Source: CAYVXE01 sp964455375 (lineage in GTDB: Bacteria > Zhuqueibacterota > Zhuqueibacteria > Oceanimicrobiales > Oceanimicrobiaceae). From it: a stretch of DNA of 19,913 nucleotides. The DNA lies in the NCBI GenBank assembly GCA_964455375.1, contig CAYVXE010000081.1, positions 1-19,913 on the forward strand. The letters are read 5' to 3'. Below the pieces are notes generated by a model. The model was not told where the DNA came from. It was given only the letters and a program-made list of their open reading frames with translations, and searched no databases. Position 1 is the stretch's first letter, and every line of letters starts with the position of its first letter. The translations under genes and the position numbers were made by a program. This document shows positions 15,139 to 19,913 of this stretch, piece by piece.

Positions 15139-15453
15139 CTTTATTTCCAAAAGTTAGGTGTCTAAGTTCGGTATATCACATTAGTAATATAAAAATTTTT
15201 TGCATTTAATGCCATTAGTTTATTGCATCGCTCTTCTGGAGGTTGCAGAAACCAGCGGCACTGTTCTTCAGCCAAAGGAATCGAGGCAGCACGGTAAGCG
15301 CTGAACACTGAGTTGGAATTGCTGTAAAACCAGTCCACAGTGAATTGCTTTTTCTCCTGAGTGCAGGGTGCATTTTGTCATGAAAACAGAACTGAGAAAG
15401 AGTATGAAAACCATCGATTTTTTTTCTTCATGATTTAACCCTTCAAAATGATC
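15139..15453. other. Intergenic stretch of 315 bases between the M28 peptidase and the 129-residue protein
   Basis: The part nearest the small gene (15139-15215) is AT-rich and probably holds its promoter. The middle (about 15220-15380) has near-even base composition, unlike a typical spacer, and an uninterrupted minus frame of about 70 codons (ending with TAG at 15162-15164) that lacks an ATG near its beginning. A run of eight T at 15419-15426 follows a short CATCGAT. No convincing terminator, tRNA or repeat was found. Confidence 0.5.
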
Positions 15454-17733
15454 TTATTCGTGACTTACGTCGTTGATAGTGTGCGCAAGAATTCCGGTCA
15501 TGGATGCGACAAAGTTACTGAACTGATTTAAGACGCCTGCCACTTTTTTAATATTTTGATCGACCTGTTCCCACTCTTTCTGCTCGATAGCTTCCCGTAC
15601 CGCGGGGAGAGTTTTTACGCCGTAACCGGTGTAAAAGCCGGGGGCATATATCTGATGTTTGAACCACGGACGGTTGGCAAGACCTTCATTTAACGTCAGT
15701 TTCTGCTCAGAACGCAGCAGTTTTTTATTGAAACCGGCTGGCGTTGTTTTCCCGGATTTCTTAAACATGTCGAGGGCCTTTGCGTAGTCGTCGGCAGTTT
15801 GCAGCAGGATGCTCACGGCATTTTTCAGAGGACTAAAATTGAGAAACTGCGGAACGCTTTCCTTCTCAGGTGGATTGATGCGATCGCCTTTTGGGTCTGC
15901 TGTCGCGGTAAACACACCTTCATCGATTTGCCGGTTTGTTTCCTCGATGTCTGTGCGCGTTTTTTCTACCAGTTTTTGCAGCTCATTGACGTACACATTA
16001 ATCGTTTCTGCAAAGTTGGTAAAATCGTAGGGAAGAATATCGGCGTTAGCAAACCGCATGACCGCTGTGCCGTTGGTTTGAACCAGAGTGCGACCATAAA
16101 CAAAATCCGTATCTGAAAAGTGGGTGTACCAGTAGAAACTGTCGTAGATAGAATGGTAAACCCCGCCGCCACCTTCGCCAAAATAGCTAACATTCAACGA
16201 TGGAATTCCTAAATGGTCGAGAAACACCGTGTAGTCGGAACCTGAACCCAATGCATTAATTCGGAGGTCTTTCCGCTGTCGCAACGATTTCCTTTGCTCA
16301 GGTGAAGCATTGGCAATGTTACGCAACTGCCGCCGTTTCCAGACGGAGAAATTTGTCTCCGGGTCGTCGATATCGCGAATGACGCCATTTATGAATTTTT
16401 CAAGAATATGCGAGCCGCTCAGATTCACGAAACCACGGCCATTGGAGTCGGTGTTGATGTACAGAACCACCTTTTGTTGTAATTCCTTGGCGTGCGTTTC
16501 TGCCCACTCGGTGGAGCCCAGGAGACCCTGCTCTTCACCGTCCCAGGCACAGTAAATGAGTGTACGTTTCGGACGCCAGCCCTGTTTGACCAGCGTCGCC
16601 GTGGCCCGCGCTTCTTCCATCAGGGCAACCATACCGGAGGTCGGATCCTGAGCGCCGTTGACCCAGGCATCGTGGTGATTGCCACGGATGATCCACTCAT
16701 CCGGATAGTCCGCACCGGGAATCCTGGCGATGACGTCATAAATGGTTTTCATGTCCCAGTTGGCCTTAACGTTCAGATGCACCTTTGCCGGTCCCGGTCC
16801 GATGTGGTAGGTGAGCGGCATGGCGCCGCGCCAGGATTTTGGCGCTACCGGTCCCTTTAACGCCGCCAGCAGTGGTTTTGCATCCGCATGCGAAAGCGGG
16901 AGAACCGGAATTGCGGTAAACGTCTTGACGTCTTTCAGGGCCAGACGTTTTGCATCTTTCGTTGCACCGATACCAGGTGTGAGTGGGTCGCCCGGGTACA
17001 GCGGCATATCCATCACGCTGCCGCGCTGGACGCCTTTACTGTTGCGCCAGGCGCCTTCCGGGTAAACATCTCCCTGATAGTAGCCGTCGCCCTGAGGGTC
17101 AGAGTAAATGAGACAGCCCACGGCCCCGTGTTCAGCCGCCACCTTAGGCTTGATGCCGCGCCAGGAGCCGCCGTATTTCGCAAGAACGATTTTACCTTCT
17201 ACGGAAATGCCGAGGCGTTCAAGGTAGTCGTAGTCCGCTGGGATACCGTAATTGACAAATACCAGTTTAGCGGTGACGTCTCCGTCAGCGGAATAGGCGT
17301 TGTAGGTCGGCAACTGTTCGTCCTGCTGTGCGGAGGTCGGGTCTTCGGCAAGTGCAGGTTCGCGGAGAGTCGCTTTGTAGGTCGTCGGTTCCAGCAGTTC
17401 GACGAGGCGTTCTTTTGGCGTCGGAAACAACACGTTAAACGATTCGATTTTTGCATCGAGGCCCCATTCCCTGAACTGTGCCAGAATCCACTCGGCATTT
17501 TCTTTGTCATATTGTGACCCAAGGTGATGTGGCCGGGCACTCAGATGTTTCATGTACGCCCGCAAATTGGCGGTGTCGGGAATGGCCCGGAATTTAGCTT
17601 CCCACTCTGCGGCAGTTATTTTGTTCTGCACGGCGTTGTTAACATTTGAAGCTGCTTCTGATTTTGATGCCGGGTGGGCGAATGCCCCGGTGTTTGCACA
17701 AATGAATACAACCAGTAAAAATAATTGCTTCAT
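15454..17733 (-). CDS. Exported M28 family metallopeptidase, glutamate carboxypeptidase II-like
   Basis: The 759-residue protein has a signal peptide (MKQLFLLVVF to about residue 20), a PA-type insert (about 155-275), the M28 zinc domain, and a C-terminal helical region like the dimerisation domain of the transferrin receptor/GCPII group. All zinc and catalytic positions are present: GNHHDAW (His353), GAQDPTSG (Asp363), WDGEEQGLLGSTEWAE (Glu400 as base, Glu401 as ligand), INTDSNGRG (Asp429) and YHSIYDSFYW (His527). It should be a dinuclear zinc aminopeptidase or carboxypeptidase acting outside the cytoplasm on peptides. The ATG at 17733 is chosen because GGAGAGGGAG precedes it and the signal peptide begins there; an upstream ATG at 17778 would add 15 polar residues. 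It lies 137 bases downstream of the kinase gene. Confidence 0.93.
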   Translation of the reverse strand: MKQLFLLVVFICANTGAFAHPASKSEAASNVNNAVQNKITAAEWEAKFRAIPDTANLRAYMKHLSARPHHLGSQYDKENAEWILAQFREWGLDAKIESFNVLFPTPKERLVELLEPTTYKATLREPALAEDPTSAQQDEQLPTYNAYSADGDVTAKLVFVNYGIPADYDYLERLGISVEGKIVLAKYGGSWRGIKPKVAAEHGAVGCLIYSDPQGDGYYQGDVYPEGAWRNSKGVQRGSVMDMPLYPGDPLTPGIGATKDAKRLALKDVKTFTAIPVLPLSHADAKPLLAALKGPVAPKSWRGAMPLTYHIGPGPAKVHLNVKANWDMKTIYDVIARIPGADYPDEWIIRGNHHDAWVNGAQDPTSGMVALMEEARATATLVKQGWRPKRTLIYCAWDGEEQGLLGSTEWAETHAKELQQKVVLYINTDSNGRGFVNLSGSHILEKFINGVIRDIDDPETNFSVWKRRQLRNIANASPEQRKSLRQRKDLRINALGSGSDYTVFLDHLGIPSLNVSYFGEGGGGVYHSIYDSFYWYTHFSDTDFVYGRTLVQTNGTAVMRFANADILPYDFTNFAETINVYVNELQKLVEKTRTDIEETNRQIDEGVFTATADPKGDRINPPEKESVPQFLNFSPLKNAVSILLQTADDYAKALDMFKKSGKTTPAGFNKKLLRSEQKLTLNEGLANRPWFKHQIYAPGFYTGYGVKTLPAVREAIEQKEWEQVDQNIKKVAGVLNQFSNFVASMTGILAHTINDVSHE

Positions 17734-17736
17734 TTT

Positions 17737-17746
17737 CTCCCTCTCC
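17737..17746 (-). promoter_or_regulatory. Ribosome binding site deciding the start of the M28 peptidase
   Basis: GGAGAGGGAG on the minus strand ends three bases before the ATG at 17733, so its GGAG cores lie at usable spacing. In the longer frame starting at 17778 this purine run would instead code for KERE just before the signal peptide, which argues for the shorter protein. Confidence 0.7.
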
Positions 17747-17870
17747 TTTTTAATCGTTGCATAACATAAGTGAATCATACCAGAGTTTCTTCTGTCTGGT
17801 TAGAATGTTAAATGCTGAAGCTCTGGTCTGCGTGAGATAGTGCGTTGCTCGTTCATTCAAAATAGCAATT

Positions 17871-19913
17871 TCAATCTTTCTTTGCAAAACGTTTCTGCAA
17901 TTCCTCTCTCCAGTTCAGAATCACGTTGAATGACTGCGTGTTGGTGATTTCGCTGGTGTTTCGAATCATGATGAAGCGCTTGCCGTCCGGTGAAATATCA
18001 TAATTGGCAAGCGGGTTGTTGGGAAAAACCATTTGCGAGATGTCGAACAATTCACGCGGTTTGCCGGATGAAAAAACCGGATCCGTTGAGATAGTGACTG
18101 CCATCATTTTGGCCAACGGACTGACATAGTACAGCTCTTTGCCGTCCGGAGACCACGTTGGATTCAAGCCGCCGGCGGACGAGATTTGCCACTTGCCCTT
18201 CTGGTCGGGGAAGCTGATGACAAAACTTTCAAACGTGCCGGTTTCGTTGGAGCTATAGGCCAGGAAGCGGCCGTCCGGTGAAAAGGTGCCGCCGTAGCTG
18301 AAAAAACCGGACGGAAACAAGGCATGCGAAGCCTGCCGCTTGTTCAAATCGAAGACGAGCACGCTGCCCTCGGTGGGTCCGCCAAGTTGATTCAAAATGA
18401 GTTTGCTGCCATCCGGCGAAACATAGACAGGGTACGAGGCTACATCGCGCTTAGGCAAGATCAGCGCCTCGGCCGAACTGCCGTCCGCGGGCTTGACCAG
18501 GATACCTTCATTCTTACCGCTGTCGGTGCTAAAGTACAGCTTTTTCCCATCCGGACTCCAGACCGGCGTTTGCCTGCGCTTGCTAAAGGTAAATCGACTA
18601 AAGACGCTTGATTTCAAATTATACAGCCAAATATTATAGTCATCGTCACCAACCTGTCCAACCATAACCGCAAGCCGCGTCGCATCAGGAGAGAGCCTTG
18701 GCAGACTGTAGGCGCCTGGCGGCAAGGGCAGCGGTGCAATCTTTCCCTGCATGTCAACCCAGATCAGCTCCAGATCTTGATTGCGAATGCCCGGAATGTA
18801 GATTAAGCGTCCCGTCTGCGACACGGAGAAGTAGGAAACACCGCTGCCCTGATCCCCGGCTACGTTCTCCAGCACAGGCACCATGGGCTGGGTCGTCTTG
18901 AACTCCTGCAGGCTGAACGGCGCCGCCAGTAAGGCGCCGTTGCGGGCGACGATGAGAACCCCCGGTTCCACGTATCTCGCCATTTCGCCGCGCACATTCA
19001 GGATGTGCCGTTCTCCGGTCACCATGGATTGCATCGCCAGGCGGGCATCGATGTATGAGTTGGGGTTGTTTTTGTCGCCGATGGTAAAGAGTACCCATTT
19101 GCCATCGGGCAGCACCTGTGGCCAGCGATGGGTGCGCTCAAGCTGCGTCGTGTCGAGCGTGGAAATCTGCCGCAACAGGCCACCCATGGCGGAAACCGCC
19201 ATGAGCCCTGAGTTGAGTCTTGGTGTACAAACGATGGTATTGTCGGGTCCCCAACTGGCGCCGCGAAAACCGGTAGCGGCGCAAATGGTTTCCACGGCAC
19301 CGCCGGCAACCGGCACCTTTTTGATTTTGCCGTCGGCCAGAAAGCCGATCCATTGACCGTCCGGTGAAAAAAACGGCGACCGGCCATTGGTGGAGCCTTT
19401 GATGGGAGCAGCAGCAAAATCGTTGAGCGTCCGCAGATAGAGGAGACTCTGCCCCTTCTCGCTGAGCGTGTACACAAGAGTGTTGCCATCGGGCGACAGG
19501 GCGAGCGCCTGCACCTCGGTTCGCAAAAGGCTCTGGTTTTTCGAGGTCAGGGCGGAGAGATTCACCCGCACGGTCCCCGACGTTGACCCCTCTTTCCACT
19601 TGAAAGCGAAGAGCAAGGCAAGCACAACCGCGACCAGCGACAGTGCCGTGGCGGCCCACGGCAGTCTGGAACCTTTCGAAGGTTTCAAACCTTCGAAAGG
19701 TTGGGGCTGGGTCGAAATCCTCGATCGGCTGGCCGCTGCAGTGTCGAGCGCCTTCAAATCCGCCGGCAACTCGTCCACATGCTGGTAGCGCTTAGCCGGG
19801 TCTTTCGCCAGCACCTTGGCAACGATGCCGTCCAGCGCGATGGGCAAACCGCTGCGCAGGGCGGTGAGCGGCTCCGGCTCCTCGTGCAGAATCGAGTAGA
19901 TCACCGCCTGCTC
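17871..19913 (-). CDS. Serine/threonine protein kinase with TolB-type beta-propeller, N-terminus beyond window edge
   Basis: 680 residues are visible and the frame is open to the right edge, so the start and most of the kinase domain lie outside. The visible N-terminus (EQAVIYSILHEEPEPL) and VLAKDPAKRYQ are the end of a Hanks-type kinase domain, with the conserved Arg of subdomain XI. A linker (about 55-83) containing the palindrome-encoded PFEGLKPSKG leads to one membrane helix (about 84-105). The rest is an extracytoplasmic propeller with about nine SPDG-type blades, for example SPDGNTLVY, SPDGQWIGF, SPDGKKLYF, SPDGRFLAY and SPDGKRFIM. Such PknB-propeller receptors are common in Acidobacteria and related phyla and are thought to sense ligands outside the cell; the ligand is unknown. 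The stop is TGA at 17871-17873. Confidence 0.92.
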   Translation of the reverse strand, partial: EQAVIYSILHEEPEPLTALRSGLPIALDGIVAKVLAKDPAKRYQHVDELPADLKALDTAAASRSRISTQPQPFEGLKPSKGSRLPWAATALSLVAVVLALLFAFKWKEGSTSGTVRVNLSALTSKNQSLLRTEVQALALSPDGNTLVYTLSEKGQSLLYLRTLNDFAAAPIKGSTNGRSPFFSPDGQWIGFLADGKIKKVPVAGGAVETICAATGFRGASWGPDNTIVCTPRLNSGLMAVSAMGGLLRQISTLDTTQLERTHRWPQVLPDGKWVLFTIGDKNNPNSYIDARLAMQSMVTGERHILNVRGEMARYVEPGVLIVARNGALLAAPFSLQEFKTTQPMVPVLENVAGDQGSGVSYFSVSQTGRLIYIPGIRNQDLELIWVDMQGKIAPLPLPPGAYSLPRLSPDATRLAVMVGQVGDDDYNIWLYNLKSSVFSRFTFSKRRQTPVWSPDGKKLYFSTDSGKNEGILVKPADGSSAEALILPKRDVASYPVYVSPDGSKLILNQLGGPTEGSVLVFDLNKRQASHALFPSGFFSYGGTFSPDGRFLAYSSNETGTFESFVISFPDQKGKWQISSAGGLNPTWSPDGKELYYVSPLAKMMAVTISTDPVFSSGKPRELFDISQMVFPNNPLANYDISPDGKRFIMIRNTSEITNTQSFNVILNWREELQKRFAKKD
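19670..19702. repeat. Perfect 33-bp palindrome inside the kinase gene
   Basis: AACCTTTCGAAGGTTT (19670-19685), a single C, then its exact reverse complement (19687-19702). Each 16-base arm is itself nearly self-complementary (AACCTT-TCG-AAGGTT). The unit is 33 bases long, a multiple of three, and on the minus strand it encodes the linker residues QPFEGLKPSKG between the kinase domain and the membrane helix without breaking the frame. Confidence 0.9.

Noticed and set aside
15139..15150. TTG start of the 129-residue protein four codons upstream
   Set aside because: The ATG at 15138 has the better-placed GGA and is the commoner codon; the TTG has no ribosome site.
16888..17517. 209-residue plus-strand open frame
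   Set aside because: Antisense to the PA and N-terminal part of the M28 peptidase, a by-product of its higher GC.
17734..17778. N-terminal extension of the M28 peptidase to the ATG at 17778
   Set aside because: It would place 15 polar residues before a clean signal peptide and turn the strong ribosome site into coding sequence.
17779..17827. ACCAGAG...CTCTGGT dyad between the kinase and peptidase genes
   Set aside because: Only seven base pairs with a loop of about 35 bases and no T-run; likely chance.
19138..19659. 173-residue minus-strand open frame in another phase
   Set aside because: Overlaps the propeller of the kinase gene in a different frame; the SPDG repeats establish the real frame.

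Overview
The window looks like a piece of a Gram-negative bacterial chromosome of moderate GC from the wider FCB/Calditrichota/KSB1-like group. This placement is inferred from gene style: a PSGGP-type Ig-like lipoprotein, a serine/threonine kinase fused to a SPDG-repeat propeller, a GCPII-like M28 peptidase, and frequent TTG starts. No rRNA or tRNA gene or strict marker is present to fix the taxon. No CRISPR array, transposase, phage gene or RNA gene was seen. Coding density is high and most genes lie on the minus strand.

Left part (1-6848, mostly minus). A translationally coupled string runs from a PlsC-like acyltransferase (1760-3196) to a NodB-type polysaccharide deacetylase (1015-1752) and an Ig-like lipoprotein cut by the window edge (1-1018); together they suggest envelope work. 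A second minus pair is DsbD (5043-6848) and an RsmF-like rRNA m5C methyltransferase (3580-5040), two bases apart. Between the two groups, on the plus strand, sits a 105-residue alkyltransferase-like protein in which the catalytic Cys is replaced by Trp (PWHR).

Middle (6849-9945). The 326-base divergent gap upstream of dsbD holds a 136-bp element with 12-bp inverted ends and a nested palindromic core (6973-7108). After it come a membrane-anchored penicillin acylase (Ntn hydrolase) and an overlapping small membrane protein.

Pseudouridine region (9977-14645, minus). In transcription order: a cytoplasmic tandem ABM-fold protein, an exported two-repeat protein of apparently similar fold, PsuK (PfkB kinase), PsuG (pseudouridine-5'-phosphate glycosidase) and a CNT-family nucleoside transporter. 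PsuK and PsuG overlap by one base. The set would import pseudouridine, phosphorylate it and split it to uracil and ribose 5-phosphate. The two leading ABM-like genes are not part of the known pathway. A sigma-70-like promoter whose -10 lies inside an 18-bp perfect palindrome precedes the first gene.

Right part (14749-19913, minus). An unrecognised 129-residue protein, a 315-base gap, an exported M28 metallopeptidase of the glutamate carboxypeptidase II type, and the C-terminal part of a serine/threonine kinase with a membrane segment and a beta-propeller. The kinase gene carries a perfect 33-bp palindrome in frame in its linker, resembling a protein-coding palindromic repeat. The best candidates for something undescribed are this in-gene palindrome, the palindromic element at 6973-7108, and the ABM-pseudouridine association.
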